The notes under the pieces: model-generated | What the model saw: only the letters and a program-made list of their open reading frames with translations | What the model was told of the DNA's origin: nothing | Databases searched by the model: none | Shown here: positions 24,629 to 33,888 of the stretch, one piece after another | Layout of the letters: the number at the start of each line of letters is the position of its first letter | Numbering within the stretch: the stretch's first letter is position 1 | Source of the DNA: Solobacterium sp. | GTDB lineage: Bacteria; Bacillota_I; Bacilli_A; Erysipelotrichales; Erysipelotrichaceae | Assembly: GCA_017432325.1 (NCBI GenBank) | Contig: JAFRJJ010000025.1 | Span: forward strand, 1-60,347 | Direction of reading: 5' to 3' | DNA: 60,347 nt | Position numbers and translations under genes: made by a program

Positions 24629-24637
24629 TGATAAAAT
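24629..24637 (+). promoter_or_regulatory. Extended -10 promoter of the patatin-dut-map operon
   Basis: TG-A-TAAAAT at 24629-24637, about 20 bp before the ATG. No good -35 is seen. Confidence 0.5.
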
Positions 24638-24656
24638 TTGAATGCTGAGGATACAT

Positions 24657-25949
24657 ATGGGAAAGAAAGCATTGGTACTTGCCGGCGGCGGTACACGAGG
24701 TGCATATCAGAATGGTGCCATTCGTGCACTGCGGGAGCTCGGCAAAGATAACTGGGATATCGTGACCGGTACATCGATCGGGGCATTGAACGGCACGCTC
24801 GTTGTGCAGGGTGATTATGAAGAATTGAATGATCTGTGGATGAATCTGACCAGCGACCAGATCATCAGCGGTAATTTTCCGGAGGATCTGCGCATCGAAA
24901 CGCTGGTGAATGAGCGGAGTCTGCTGCCTTCATTATTCAAAAATTATGTTAAGGACGGCGGGGCAGATATTTCACCGCTCATTGAAAGAACCGGCAGAAT
25001 GTTCCGCCCGGAAGCTTTTTTTGCGTCTGAAACCGATTTTGCATGTGTAACGGTTTCCGTTGCATCACGCAAACCGGTATTTGTTACGAAGGAAATGATG
25101 CGGCAGCACGGCGTTGACTGGCTGGTTGCTTCGGCATCCGCGTTTCCGGCTTTGCCGATCCATAATTTTGAAGAAGGTGAATTCATTGACGGAGGATTCT
25201 ACGATAATCTTCCGATCGACCTGGCGCTGAGGATGGGTGCGGAAGAGGTGGTCGCTATCGACCTTAACGTTCACCCCCAGCATCCGGTATTCCTGGACCG
25301 GCCGCAGATCTCATATATTTTCCCGCAGATAGAACCCGCTCCTTTTCTGGATTTTGGCAGGGAAACACTGCGGAAATATGACATTGCGGGATACAACGAT
25401 ACCATGAAGAAATTCGGACGTTATGACGGTGTCAAATATACGTTTATGCGTCAGTATGAGGTTCCGGAATGGTTCGGGCAGTATTATCTGGAACTGCTGA
25501 AGCTTGAGACCAGGATACGCAATGCGACCAATATCAACGAACGTCTGCGCTCTGATTCTGTGATCACCGATAAACTGAAAACACGGATGCATAAAGCGGT
25601 ATTGTCGGAAAAAGATATCTACTACGGTATGATCGACAGCCTGCTGGATATGATCGGAGCTGATGTTTATCACGTGTACAGCCGTCTGGAAGCGGAGCGC
25701 ATGATCCTTGCGGAATTCTCAGGTACCGTCGATCCGGATTTTAAATATATTCCTGCGCCGGATCCCAAAGAAGTGATCGAATATACAAAGACGCTTGATC
25801 AGAAAGGGATCGTTGAGAAGATCCTGCATCATCTGTTCTATCCGGCGCATGAGATCGTTTCAGATAATATCGTGCTGACAGTTTATCCTTTTGAGGATGC
25901 CGCAGCACGCTTCCTGATGTTTATGATGAAGGGTTTGGTAAATAAATGA
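24657..25949 (+). CDS. Patatin-like phospholipase
   Basis: A 430-residue protein with a patatin domain in the first 280 residues: oxyanion loop GGGTRGAYQ, nucleophile Ser40 in GTSIGAL and catalytic Asp178 in DGGFYDNLP. The family are lipid acyl hydrolases. The 150-residue C-terminal part is alpha-helical and unassigned. The ATG at 24657 is chosen over 24642 because TGAGG lies 6 bp upstream. It overlaps dut by ATGATG. No signal peptide is present, so it acts in the cytoplasm, probably on membrane lipids. Confidence 0.88.
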   Translation: MGKKALVLAGGGTRGAYQNGAIRALRELGKDNWDIVTGTSIGALNGTLVVQGDYEELNDLWMNLTSDQIISGNFPEDLRIETLVNERSLLPSLFKNYVKDGGADISPLIERTGRMFRPEAFFASETDFACVTVSVASRKPVFVTKEMMRQHGVDWLVASASAFPALPIHNFEEGEFIDGGFYDNLPIDLALRMGAEEVVAIDLNVHPQHPVFLDRPQISYIFPQIEPAPFLDFGRETLRKYDIAGYNDTMKKFGRYDGVKYTFMRQYEVPEWFGQYYLELLKLETRIRNATNINERLRSDSVITDKLKTRMHKAVLSEKDIYYGMIDSLLDMIGADVYHVYSRLEAERMILAEFSGTVDPDFKYIPAPDPKEVIEYTKTLDQKGIVEKILHHLFYPAHEIVSDNIVLTVYPFEDAAARFLMFMMKGLVNK

Positions 25950-26482
25950 TGGAGAAGATCGCAAAATTCGAAAAGGTATCAAAAGAACAGTTTGTGAAAG
26001 ACTGGCTCCATGTTTTCAGCGGATCTGATGCGGAACAGGCCGGAGCGGTCTATGAAGATATTCAGCTTCCCCGCCGTGCTACAAAAGGGTCCGCAGGATA
26101 TGATCTCTTCGCTCCGTCTGATTTTCTGATCAAACCCGGCGAGCAGGTTCTGATTCCTACGGGAGTTCGTGTTAGAATGATAGATGGTTATGTACTGATG
26201 CTGTTTCCGAGGAGTTCTCTCGGATTCAAATACCGTCTGCAGATGAACAATACTGTCGGGATCATAGACAGTGATTATTACAATGCGGATAACGAGGGTC
26301 ATATTTTCTGCAAACTGACAAATGACACGGTAGAAGATAAGACCGTTGAGCTGAAAAAGGGTACCGGCATGGTACAGGGGATCTTCCTTCCTTTCGGCAT
26401 AACGGAAGATGACAATGCAGAAGCGGTACGTACAGGCGGCTTCGGCAGTACTACAGAAAAGGCGGTAAAAACGAATGAGTGA
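25946..26482 (+). CDS. dut: dUTP diphosphatase (trimeric dUTPase family)
   Basis: A 178-residue enzyme carrying the trimeric dUTPase motifs: KGSAGYDL, PRSSLGFK, NTVGIIDSDYYN and C-terminal GGFGSTT. It hydrolyses dUTP to dUMP, preventing uracil incorporation into DNA. An N-terminal extension of about 40 residues precedes the first motif. Overlaps with both the patatin gene (4 nt) and map (8 nt) show one operon, an unusual grouping. Confidence 0.93.
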   Translation: MMEKIAKFEKVSKEQFVKDWLHVFSGSDAEQAGAVYEDIQLPRRATKGSAGYDLFAPSDFLIKPGEQVLIPTGVRVRMIDGYVLMLFPRSSLGFKYRLQMNNTVGIIDSDYYNADNEGHIFCKLTNDTVEDKTVELKKGTGMVQGIFLPFGITEDDNAEAVRTGGFGSTTEKAVKTNE

Positions 26483-27329
26483 AGCAGATATTCAAAGGAT
26501 ATTTGAAACGGAACCGGTACCGGATCACATACTGGAAAAAATGGAGGAACTCCGCAAAAAAGGAAAAGAGCTACCTGACCTGAGTCTTCTGAAGCGTCCT
26601 TCGCATATACAGGGGATCATTGAAGCAGGCAGGATCAACACAGGTGTCCTGGATGAGGTGGCCGCAAGGATCCATGCAGGTATGACTACCCAGGAGATCG
26701 ACGATATTGTCGTGGAATATACACACAGCCACAACGCGATCTGTGCACCGTATCATTTTGAGGGATATCCGAAGAGTGTATGCACTTCCGTCAATGAGGA
26801 AGTGTGCCACGGGATCCCCAGCCGTCATAAGAGACTTCATGACGGTGACATTATCAATGTCGACTGCACGACGATCTATAATGGCTACTACGCTGATGCG
26901 AGCCGTATGTTCATGATCGGCGATGTCAGTCCGCAGAGAAAACGTCTGGTAGAAGAAACGATGAAATGCCTTGAACTCGGGATCCAGGCTGCACAGCCCT
27001 GGGCAACAGTCGGTGATATCGGTTATGCGATCTCCAAATATGCCGGATCAAGAGGATATACCGTAGTACGTGAACTTGGCGGACACGGTGTAGGGATCGG
27101 ATTCCATGAAGATCCTTTTCTCAGTCATATCGGAAAGCGCGGCACGGGAATGGTCCTGGTGCCGGGTATGGTGATCACCATCGAGCCGATGATCAATATC
27201 GGCAAGGCAGGTGTTGTGATCGATCCGTACAATGAATGGACGATCTATACAAAAGACGGCAAGGACAGTGCCCAGTGGGAACATACGATCCTGATCACGG
27301 AAACAGGAAATGAAATTCTGACACATTAA
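26475..27329 (+). CDS. map: Methionine aminopeptidase, type I
   Basis: A 284-residue metalloprotease removing the N-terminal Met from new proteins. The five metal ligands are present: Asp in INVDCT, Asp in YYADASR, His in GHGVGIGFHE, Glu in ITIEPM and Glu in QWEHT. About 40 extra residues at the N-terminus, rich in charged residues, precede the catalytic domain and may help ribosome contact; they are not a SEC-C zinc motif. It is the third gene of the patatin-dut-map operon. Confidence 0.94.
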   Translation: MSEADIQRIFETEPVPDHILEKMEELRKKGKELPDLSLLKRPSHIQGIIEAGRINTGVLDEVAARIHAGMTTQEIDDIVVEYTHSHNAICAPYHFEGYPKSVCTSVNEEVCHGIPSRHKRLHDGDIINVDCTTIYNGYYADASRMFMIGDVSPQRKRLVEETMKCLELGIQAAQPWATVGDIGYAISKYAGSRGYTVVRELGGHGVGIGFHEDPFLSHIGKRGTGMVLVPGMVITIEPMINIGKAGVVIDPYNEWTIYTKDGKDSAQWEHTILITETGNEILTH

Positions 27330-27358
27330 CAGCTTCATTGAAGTGGGGAGAAATGGCG

Positions 27359-28993
27359 ATGAATAATACTACATATGTAACAGGACACAGACATCCCGAT
27401 TCTGATGCGATCTGCTCAGCGATCACGTATGCAAATCTGCTCAGACTGCAGGGCGTAGATGCTGTAGCACTGCGCCAGGGCCCGGTAAATGAAGAAACAA
27501 AGTTTATCCTGAAACGGTTCAACCAGGAAAATCCGCTCCTGATGACTGATGCCAGAATGAAATTATGTGACATCGATATGGACCGTCCTGCGATCATCCG
27601 CAAGAGCGCAACGGTACATCACGCATGGCATGTGATGCTGCATGCAAAGAACCGCTCTTTGTTTGTGGTAGATGACAAGAACAGGCTTTGCGGTATCTGC
27701 ACAACATCCAATCTTTCCAAAGTCAGGCTTCATCCGGCAGCGAACCAGGCAGAACTGATGTCTCATGCAACACTGGACGACATCGCTCATACGATCGGCG
27801 GCAGGATCGTCTGGGGACCGGAAGACTTCCATACCAACGGCGTAGTGCATGTTATTACGCTGGAGGGACGTGAAGCTACCATGTTTAACCTGGAAGACGG
27901 TATCTCCATCCTTTCAAGCGGAAGCGAAAAGCAGAAAATGCTGATCAATGAAGGGGTGAAATGTCTGGTTATCACATGCGGTCTGATCGTCGATGATGAT
28001 GTCATCCAGCTCGCCAAGAGCAAAGGCTGTGCGATCGTTGAAACAAGCGAGGATACGATGCATACAGCTCAGGTGATCAATGAGTCTTATTCCATCGAGC
28101 AGGTCATGACAAACAACCCCATTACGTTCTCCGAGGATGAGTACGTTGATGATGTGGCCGCAAAGATCAGCAAATCCAGAGTCAGAAGCTATCCTGTTCT
28201 GGATGCAGAAGGCAGGATCACAGGTGCTGTCTCCCTGTATCATGTCAGGGATTACCCGCATCGCAAGATGGTCCTTGTTGACCACTGCGCATCCAACCAG
28301 TCGATCAAGCATGTGGAACTGGCGGATATTCAGGAGATCGTAGACCACCATCATGTCGGTGACATTACTACGGATCATCCGATCAATTATTTCGGTGTCA
28401 GGTGCGGATGCACATGCACGATCGTTTCCGAACTGTATAAAGAGAGGGGATTTGTACCGGATGCGGATATGGCAGGGCTGATGATGTCCGCGATCCTTTC
28501 CGATACACTGTATTTCAAGTCTGCGACAACAACCGAGCGTGACAAAAAGGCTGTTGCCTGGCTGGCAGAGCTGGCAGGAGTCACTGATGTCGGTGAATAT
28601 GCCGCAGAGATGCTCAGCTCATCTGTTGCCCTCAAGGACAGCACGCCGCATGAGATCCTGAACCGTGACCTGAAGACATTCGAGATCGGCAAATACAAGT
28701 TCGCGATCGGTCAGACAAACTACAACCATATCGAAGATGTACAGGCGATCCTTCCTGCCTTCCGTGAGAATCTGGAAAAAGAGCAGGAAGACAAGAAACT
28801 GGATCTGATGGTCATGCTGTTTACGCATGTACTTGGAGAAGGTTCGCTGTTTGTTTATTACGGGCCGCTCTCATATGTCATCGGTGAACGGATCGAGACA
28901 GTGTTCGACGAACATTCCGGATTTGATCCGTACATCATTTCACGCAAGCAGCAGCTGATGCCTTACCTGACAAAAACGATCAAAGCACTCTGA
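27359..28993 (+). CDS. Family II inorganic pyrophosphatase with CBS and DRTGG insert
   Basis: A 544-residue DHH-family pyrophosphatase. The first catalytic part has GHRHPDSDAICSA. A CBS pair split by a DRTGG domain (about residues 60-300) is inserted before DHH (IVDHHHVGD, near 327), and the DHHA2 domain ends the protein. In studied relatives the CBS domains bind adenine nucleotides and tune the Mn/Co-dependent hydrolysis of pyrophosphate, and some DRTGG versions bind diadenosine polyphosphates. The ATG at 27359 is preferred over the TTG at 27338 or ATG at 27353 because GGGGAG then sits 8 bp upstream. Confidence 0.92.
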   Translation: MNNTTYVTGHRHPDSDAICSAITYANLLRLQGVDAVALRQGPVNEETKFILKRFNQENPLLMTDARMKLCDIDMDRPAIIRKSATVHHAWHVMLHAKNRSLFVVDDKNRLCGICTTSNLSKVRLHPAANQAELMSHATLDDIAHTIGGRIVWGPEDFHTNGVVHVITLEGREATMFNLEDGISILSSGSEKQKMLINEGVKCLVITCGLIVDDDVIQLAKSKGCAIVETSEDTMHTAQVINESYSIEQVMTNNPITFSEDEYVDDVAAKISKSRVRSYPVLDAEGRITGAVSLYHVRDYPHRKMVLVDHCASNQSIKHVELADIQEIVDHHHVGDITTDHPINYFGVRCGCTCTIVSELYKERGFVPDADMAGLMMSAILSDTLYFKSATTTERDKKAVAWLAELAGVTDVGEYAAEMLSSSVALKDSTPHEILNRDLKTFEIGKYKFAIGQTNYNHIEDVQAILPAFRENLEKEQEDKKLDLMVMLFTHVLGEGSLFVYYGPLSYVIGERIETVFDEHSGFDPYIISRKQQLMPYLTKTIKAL

Positions 28994-28994
28994 T

Positions 28995-29040
28995 AAAAAA
29001 AGCAGGATCTGTGAGAATTCACAGGTCCTGATATTTTTTT
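28995..29040. terminator. Bidirectional terminator between convergent genes
   Basis: A 12-bp stem CAGGATCTGTGA (29003-29014) / TCACAGGTCCTG (29019-29030) with one G-T pair and a GAAT loop. A T run follows on each strand. The minus-strand gene ends inside the right arm. Confidence 0.85.
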
Positions 29041-29234
29041 CGGATCTCCCTTGGAATTTGTATTTTCGCAAGCAGATCTGCCCCAAGGGCGCTGATGGCC
29101 AGTGAAGCACACAACAGAAGCAGTCGTTGACCTTCGATTCCGTCCAGATAAACAGAACGTCCCATCAGAAAAGTCAAGGCAAGGCCTGCCGCAGTCAGGA
29201 TGACGCAAAATACGGTAAGAATCGTTTTCTTCAT
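29019..29234 (-). CDS. Small two-helix membrane protein
   Basis: A 71-residue protein: a first hydrophobic helix at about residues 4-24, a short loop, a second helix at about 36-56 and a basic tail ending KKYQDL. No family recognised. No Shine-Dalgarno, but TG-T-TAGAAT ends 6 nt before the ATG, the same leaderless arrangement seen at several other genes here, and a terminator coincides with the stop. These bracketing signals support a real small gene. Confidence 0.65.
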   Translation of the reverse strand: MKKTILTVFCVILTAAGLALTFLMGRSVYLDGIEGQRLLLLCASLAISALGADLLAKIQIPREIRKKYQDL

Positions 29235-29240
29235 GAGTGC

Positions 29241-29249
29241 ATTCTAACA
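29241..29249 (-). promoter_or_regulatory. Extended -10 promoter of the small membrane protein gene
   Basis: TG-T-TAGAAT on the minus strand ends 6 nt before the start codon at 29234. Confidence 0.5.
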
Positions 29250-29296
29250 TATCCGCCGATAACAAAAAAAGGAATTCGTTCAGAATTCCTAATGCG

Positions 29297-29370
29297 CGTG
29301 CCCGACGGGATTTGAACCCACAACCCTCAGCTTCGGAGGCTGATGCGCTATCCGGTTGCGCCACGGGCAC
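29297..29370 (-). tRNA. tRNA-Arg (anticodon CCG)
   Basis: Acceptor GTGCCCG / CGGGCAC, anticodon stem TCAGC / GCTGA with loop CTCCGAA, T-loop GTTCAAATC, discriminator G. CCA is not encoded (CGC follows). It reads CGG codons. Confidence 0.93.
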
Positions 29371-29438
29371 ATGTCGCTCATACATATTATCACAATTCAC
29401 AGGTAAACCAAAGTTGAAAATCACGCAATGTTTTCTCG

Positions 29439-29447
29439 TGGTATAAT
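29439..29447 (+). promoter_or_regulatory. Extended -10 promoter, predicted leaderless
   Basis: TG-G-TATAAT is a perfect extended -10 ending 7 nt before the ATG at 29455. No Shine-Dalgarno lies between. Confidence 0.65.
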
Positions 29448-29454
29448 CGTTGTC

Positions 29455-30267
29455 ATGAACAAAACAGAAAAAGATATACGTCTGATCGTCTGTGATATAG
29501 ACAACACGATCATCCCTGCCGGAAGGGAAGAGATCTCAGAACGCCTCAGAACGGATTTCCATAAAGCGATCGAAAAAGGGATCCATGTCATGATCGATAC
29601 AGGAAGACATTATACATTCCTGCAGAAATCATTGTTTGAGGATCTGCCGATGGATTATATCGGTACTGTCAACGGTGCGTGCCTTGTGAAACGGGACGGA
29701 ACGGTCCTGCAGAAGTATCCGATGAGTGTAACGGTCATGAACAAGATCACGGAACAGTGTGTGAAGAACGGCATTGGTCTGGGCTTCAAGTTTGAGGACC
29801 GTATCGTGACTTACGCAAACCATGAACGGTTTGTAAAAGGGTATTGTGCCAATGAATATTACGCGTCTCTGGTAATGGATGGCTGTGAAAAAAGGGATCA
29901 TCATCTGGAACACGGGACACCTTTGGGAACGTTCATCATCGGTGATGAAGAACAGGTCATACCGATGATCGAAGAAATACCGGAAGTGACATTTGCCTGG
30001 TCCAGCAAGATCGGCTATGACATCTTCCCGAAGGATATAACAAAAGCAACCGCAGTAGAACCTGTACTGCAGCTGCTTGGGATCACATGGGATCAGGTCA
30101 TTGCCTTCGGTGATGCCGCGAATGATACTCCGTTTATCACAAAGGCAGGGATCGGAGTCGCACTGGGAAATGCCAGGGAAGACGTCCGTATTCATGCCGA
30201 CTATGTTGCGGACACATGCGCCAATGACGGTGTGGCAAAAATGCTTGAGGATCTTGGAATCGTCTGA
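29455..30267 (+). CDS. HAD superfamily hydrolase, Cof/IIB type
   Basis: A 270-residue phosphatase. The HAD catalytic DxD is D14/D16 in VCDIDNT. Motif II lies in MIDTGRH, the IIB cap occupies about residues 85-190, and motif IV is FGDAANDTPFI. Cof-type enzymes dephosphorylate sugar phosphates, flavin or PLP-type phosphates with broad specificity. The ATG at 29455 is chosen because the perfect extended -10 lies inside the longer frame. The stop codon sits in its terminator loop. Confidence 0.9.
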   Translation: MNKTEKDIRLIVCDIDNTIIPAGREEISERLRTDFHKAIEKGIHVMIDTGRHYTFLQKSLFEDLPMDYIGTVNGACLVKRDGTVLQKYPMSVTVMNKITEQCVKNGIGLGFKFEDRIVTYANHERFVKGYCANEYYASLVMDGCEKRDHHLEHGTPLGTFIIGDEEQVIPMIEEIPEVTFAWSSKIGYDIFPKDITKATAVEPVLQLLGITWDQVIAFGDAANDTPFITKAGIGVALGNAREDVRIHADYVADTCANDGVAKMLEDLGIV

Positions 30268-30277
30268 GATCCTTTTT
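30248..30277 (+). terminator. Terminator spanning the HAD gene stop
   Basis: AGGATC (30248-30253) / GATCCT (30268-30273) followed by a T run; the stop codon is at the end of the loop. Confidence 0.6.
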
Positions 30278-30810
30278 CAGTTCCTCCTTCTGCCGTCAAA
30301 ACCGATATAGTGGAGGTTATCATCTTCATCAACAAGCTCGATCCTTGTGTCTGTCATATTGAAGACAGTGATCGGGGCGTCAACGCTGAAAATCCAGAGC
30401 TCATGGAACCGGCTGTCCAGGCACAGTACTGCATAGGCACTGTAGATCAGATACTGATCCTCATGTGCGAAGATGCCGTGTGTGTAACCGTCAGGATCGA
30501 TCTGGTGGAAAATACAGGTATCCGGAGTACGCAGATCGATCTCGGTGATGCCTCTGCCCATCAGCACGTATAATGTGTTTTCCTTCAGTACGGCCAGATC
30601 GGCAAAGTCAGTCTCGACCGGACCGATCAGGGCGATCTTCTGCAGGCTGTTCTGTGACCTGATTTCGATCCTGCAGGCAACATAATTCTCATCCGGCTGA
30701 TAGCTGTCCGGGTTCAGTACATACCGGTATTCGGAATGGTCTTTTTCCAGGTCAAAATGACTGTCAGCAGTCAGTGTTACTTCAAATAAACCGTTTTCTA
30801 AGTGCATCAT
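30277..30810 (-). CDS. Hypothetical protein, beta-rich
   Basis: A 177-residue soluble, acidic protein with no signal peptide or membrane helix. Alternating hydrophobic strands and repeated aromatic/Asp turns (DLAVLKENTLYVLMGRG, IFAHEDQYLIYSAYAV) resemble blades of a beta-propeller or DUF4905-like fold, but I do not recognise a family. AGAGGA lies 7 bp before the ATG at 30810. It is convergent with the HAD gene and divergent from the MATE gene, so it has no operon partner to hint at function. Confidence 0.6.
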   Translation of the reverse strand: MMHLENGLFEVTLTADSHFDLEKDHSEYRYVLNPDSYQPDENYVACRIEIRSQNSLQKIALIGPVETDFADLAVLKENTLYVLMGRGITEIDLRTPDTCIFHQIDPDGYTHGIFAHEDQYLIYSAYAVLCLDSRFHELWIFSVDAPITVFNMTDTRIELVDEDDNLHYIGFDGRRRN

Positions 30811-30886
30811 ATGTGTGTCCTCTGTTTCTCCTAATCAGTATAGCGCATAACTTTCGGAAATTAGTTCTTTTCCTTTTCAAGGAAAG

Positions 30887-30895
30887 TGGTAATAT
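30887..30895 (+). promoter_or_regulatory. Extended -10 promoter of the second MATE gene
   Basis: TG-G-TAATAT at 30887-30895, followed by AGGAGGG before the ATG at 30924. Confidence 0.45.
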
Positions 30896-30923
30896 AACCG
30901 GGTATTTATCAGGAGGGCTCTGA

Positions 30924-32291
30924 ATGAGAAGGGTAAAAAGCGATCTCCTCAATGGTGTGATCTATCAGCAGATCCTGCTGTTTTTCTTTCCTGTTTTGTT
31001 CGGTACGCTGTTTCAGCAGCTTTACAATACAGCAGACGCGATCGTTGTCGGCAACTTTGTCGGTAAAGAAGCACTTGGCGCGGTCGGCGGTTCCACAGGT
31101 ACTGTCATCAACCTTCTCGTAGGATTTGTAACAGGTCTGTCATCAGGCGCTACTGTGATCATTGCCCAGTATTACGGTTCCCGGCAGCGGGATGGTGTTG
31201 AGAAGGGTGTATATTCGGCAATGTTCCTGGCAATATCACTTGGCGCTGTGCTGATGGCATGCGGCATTCTGCTGGCACCGTGGATCCTGAGGACACTGAA
31301 TGTTCCTGATGCGGTCTATCCGTATTCACTGCAGTACATGCGCATCTACATGAGCGGCATGATCGCTTCCATGATCTACAACACAGGCGCAGGAGTGCTG
31401 CGTGCGGTAGGGGATTCCAAACGCCCGCTGTTCTTCCTGATCGTATCGTGCATTACCAATATCATTCTGGATATCCTGTTTGTTGCGGTCGGCGGTCTTG
31501 GTGTGACCGGGGTTGCCATAGCAACCGTTATTTCACAGCTGATCAGCTGTATCCTGACACTGCAGACACTGTATATCACACATGAAAGCTATCATTTCGA
31601 TATTCGCAGGCTGCATTATGACACAAAGATCCTCAAGCGGATCATTGTGATCGGGCTGCCTACAGGGATCCAGTCAGTCCTTTACAGCATCGCAAATCTC
31701 TTCATCCAGTCTTCTGTCAACAGCTACGGAACAGATACGGTAGCTGCGTATACGGCATTCGGAAAGATCGATGCGCTGTTCTGGAACGCATCCGGTGCGT
31801 TAGGCACGGCAATGCTGACATTCTCCGGACAGAACTTCGGGGCAGGCAATACCGCGCGTGTCAGACGCGGTATCCTGGAAGGGACGATCATGTACCTCCT
31901 GATGTCCGGGACGATCTCCGCGATATGCTGGTTCGGCGGTCCTGTGTTATACAGACTGTTCACACCGGATCAGGAAGTGATCAGTATCGGCATGAGTCTT
32001 CTGAGATTCCTGTGCCCGTTCTGGCCGGCATTCGTATTTGTTGAGATCCTGTCTTCTTCCATTCGTGCCTGCGGTGATTCCCTGGTACCGATGCTGATGA
32101 CGGCACTGGGGATCGGCGCGCTGCGTATTCTCTGGATCCTCTTCTATCCGTCACACACGATTTTCGATTCATTGCTGTGCTATCCGATCTCATGGATACT
32201 GACCAGCCTCTTATTCCTCGGATATTATCTGCAGGGCGGCTGGCTTAAGAGATCTACGAATCAGCGCAGCAGGATGATGCAGGCTGTATAG
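30924..32291 (+). CDS. MATE family efflux transporter
   Basis: A 455-residue protein with twelve membrane helices in two MatE halves and the hallmark LFQQLYNTADAIVVGNFVGKEALGAVG near the N-terminus (family signature around residues 26-52). It differs clearly from the MATE protein at 0.4 kb and belongs to the DinF/NorM-like group common in gut Bacillota. AGGAGGG at 10 bp supports the start. Substrate unknown. Confidence 0.92.
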   Translation: MRRVKSDLLNGVIYQQILLFFFPVLFGTLFQQLYNTADAIVVGNFVGKEALGAVGGSTGTVINLLVGFVTGLSSGATVIIAQYYGSRQRDGVEKGVYSAMFLAISLGAVLMACGILLAPWILRTLNVPDAVYPYSLQYMRIYMSGMIASMIYNTGAGVLRAVGDSKRPLFFLIVSCITNIILDILFVAVGGLGVTGVAIATVISQLISCILTLQTLYITHESYHFDIRRLHYDTKILKRIIVIGLPTGIQSVLYSIANLFIQSSVNSYGTDTVAAYTAFGKIDALFWNASGALGTAMLTFSGQNFGAGNTARVRRGILEGTIMYLLMSGTISAICWFGGPVLYRLFTPDQEVISIGMSLLRFLCPFWPAFVFVEILSSSIRACGDSLVPMLMTALGIGALRILWILFYPSHTIFDSLLCYPISWILTSLLFLGYYLQGGWLKRSTNQRSRMMQAV

Positions 32292-32306
32292 TCTGCATTT
32301 TTGTTA

Positions 32307-32315
32307 TGTTATAAT
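32307..32315 (+). promoter_or_regulatory. Extended -10 promoter of the M32 peptidase gene
   Basis: TG-T-TATAAT, a perfect extended -10, lies 25 bp before the ATG at 32341 and immediately follows the MATE gene. Confidence 0.6.
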
Positions 32316-32340
32316 GACCATGTTTGAAAGAAGGTATAGT

Positions 32341-33840
32341 ATGACAACACAGGAAAATCTGAAATTATTCCATGATTGGGTAAAGCGCATGTCCGCTTAC
32401 CATATGGCACTGGCTTTGCTTGGTATTGACAAACAGACGCTTGCACCGGTTGACGGAAGTGAATTCCGTGATGAAAGAATGGCGATCCTGGCAGGTGAAC
32501 TCTTCTCGATCACAACGGATCCGCAGATGGCAGAACTGAGAAAAACACTGCTGAGCGATGAAGCGGTAACAGGCGATGACCGCAAGATGATCGAACTGTA
32601 TGATCATGATATCAGCAAGATCCTGTCTGTTCCAAAGGATGAATATGTCGCGTTCCGCCAGCTTCAGAATGAATCATACGGCGCATGGCTGAAGGCAAAG
32701 AACGCAAGTGATTATTCTATGTTTGAACCATATCTGAAGCGGATCATTGAAGGACAGAAAAAGATGTATTCCTACCGTTCAAGCGATCTGGATCTGTATG
32801 ATCAGATGCTGGATGACTTTGAACCCGGCATGACCCGTGAGAAGTATGATGTATTCTTTGATAAGGTCAAGGAACGTCTTGTACCGCTGATCCGCAGGGT
32901 AACGGAAGCTGTACAGATTGATACTTCATTCATTGAAACAGAGTATCCTGTGGAACTGCAGAAAAAGTATATGGAGCATATGCTTGCCTATCTGCACTTT
33001 GACAAATCATGGGGATACCAGAACGAAACGGAACATCCGTTTACAAGCGGACTCTGCGAGAATGATATCCGTGTAACGACCAAATATCTGCCGAACAGAC
33101 CGATGTCCGCGCTCCTGTCAACGATCCATGAAACAGGTCATGGCTACTACATGCATCAGGTTGCACCTGAGTATGACGGAACGATCTTCAATGATGGTGT
33201 TTCCAGCGGTATGCATGAATCCCAGTCCAGACTTTGTGAGAACTATCTGGGCAGATCAAAACCGTTCTGGGAGGCGAATTATCCTGCCCTGAAAGAGATC
33301 TTCCCGGAACAGCTCAAAGACATTGAACTCGATAAATTCCTGGCGGCATTGAACGTTGCACAGCCGTCACTGATCCGCACGGAAGCAGATGAACTGACAT
33401 ATCCGCTTCATATCGTGATCCGCTATGAACTGGAAAGAGGACTGTTTGAAGGAACGATCTCAACGGAAGGCCTTGATAAAACATGGGATGACATGTACGA
33501 GAAATATCTTGGCGTACGTGCGCCGTCCGCAAAAGAAGGCATTCTGCAGGATGTTCACTGGGCTGACGGTAGCTTCGGATATTTCCCGACATATGCACTG
33601 GGAAGCGCATTCTCCGCACAGTTTATGCATGCCATGAGAAAAGACATTGATGTGGATGACCTGCTGAGAAACAGCCACTATGATGTCATCATGAACTGGC
33701 TGAAAGAACATATCCATAAGTATGGCTGCCGCTACAATGCGGATGAGATCATGCATATGGCAACAGGGGAAGCATTCGATCCCAACTATTATCTGGATTA
33801 TCTGGAAGATAAATACACCAAACTGTATCATCTCGACTGA
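32341..33840 (+). CDS. Carboxypeptidase Taq-type metallopeptidase (M32)
   Basis: A 499-residue cytoplasmic zinc carboxypeptidase. The HEXXH site is HETGH with His263 and His267 in STIHETGHGYYMHQ, and the third ligand Glu is in GMHESQSR. The length is the normal M32 size. The family trims C-terminal residues from peptides and works as a dimer. AAGAAGG precedes the chosen ATG; an upstream TTG in frame lacks a ribosome site and overlaps the -10. Transcribed alone. Confidence 0.93.
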   Translation: MTTQENLKLFHDWVKRMSAYHMALALLGIDKQTLAPVDGSEFRDERMAILAGELFSITTDPQMAELRKTLLSDEAVTGDDRKMIELYDHDISKILSVPKDEYVAFRQLQNESYGAWLKAKNASDYSMFEPYLKRIIEGQKKMYSYRSSDLDLYDQMLDDFEPGMTREKYDVFFDKVKERLVPLIRRVTEAVQIDTSFIETEYPVELQKKYMEHMLAYLHFDKSWGYQNETEHPFTSGLCENDIRVTTKYLPNRPMSALLSTIHETGHGYYMHQVAPEYDGTIFNDGVSSGMHESQSRLCENYLGRSKPFWEANYPALKEIFPEQLKDIELDKFLAALNVAQPSLIRTEADELTYPLHIVIRYELERGLFEGTISTEGLDKTWDDMYEKYLGVRAPSAKEGILQDVHWADGSFGYFPTYALGSAFSAQFMHAMRKDIDVDDLLRNSHYDVIMNWLKEHIHKYGCRYNADEIMHMATGEAFDPNYYLDYLEDKYTKLYHLD

Positions 33841-33855
33841 GAACAAAGACATAAA

Positions 33856-33887
33856 AGGCATGACGCGCGGTCATGCCTGTTTTTTTA
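33856..33887 (+). terminator. Terminator after the M32 gene
   Basis: AGGCATGAC / GTCATGCCT with a GCGCG loop, followed by a run of T residues; on the other strand a short TTTT also follows. Confidence 0.85.
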
Positions 33888-33888
33888 T

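Noticed and set aside
28963..29424. Minus-strand open frame of 153 codons
   Set aside because: It overlaps tRNA-Arg, the 71-residue membrane protein gene and the shared terminator.
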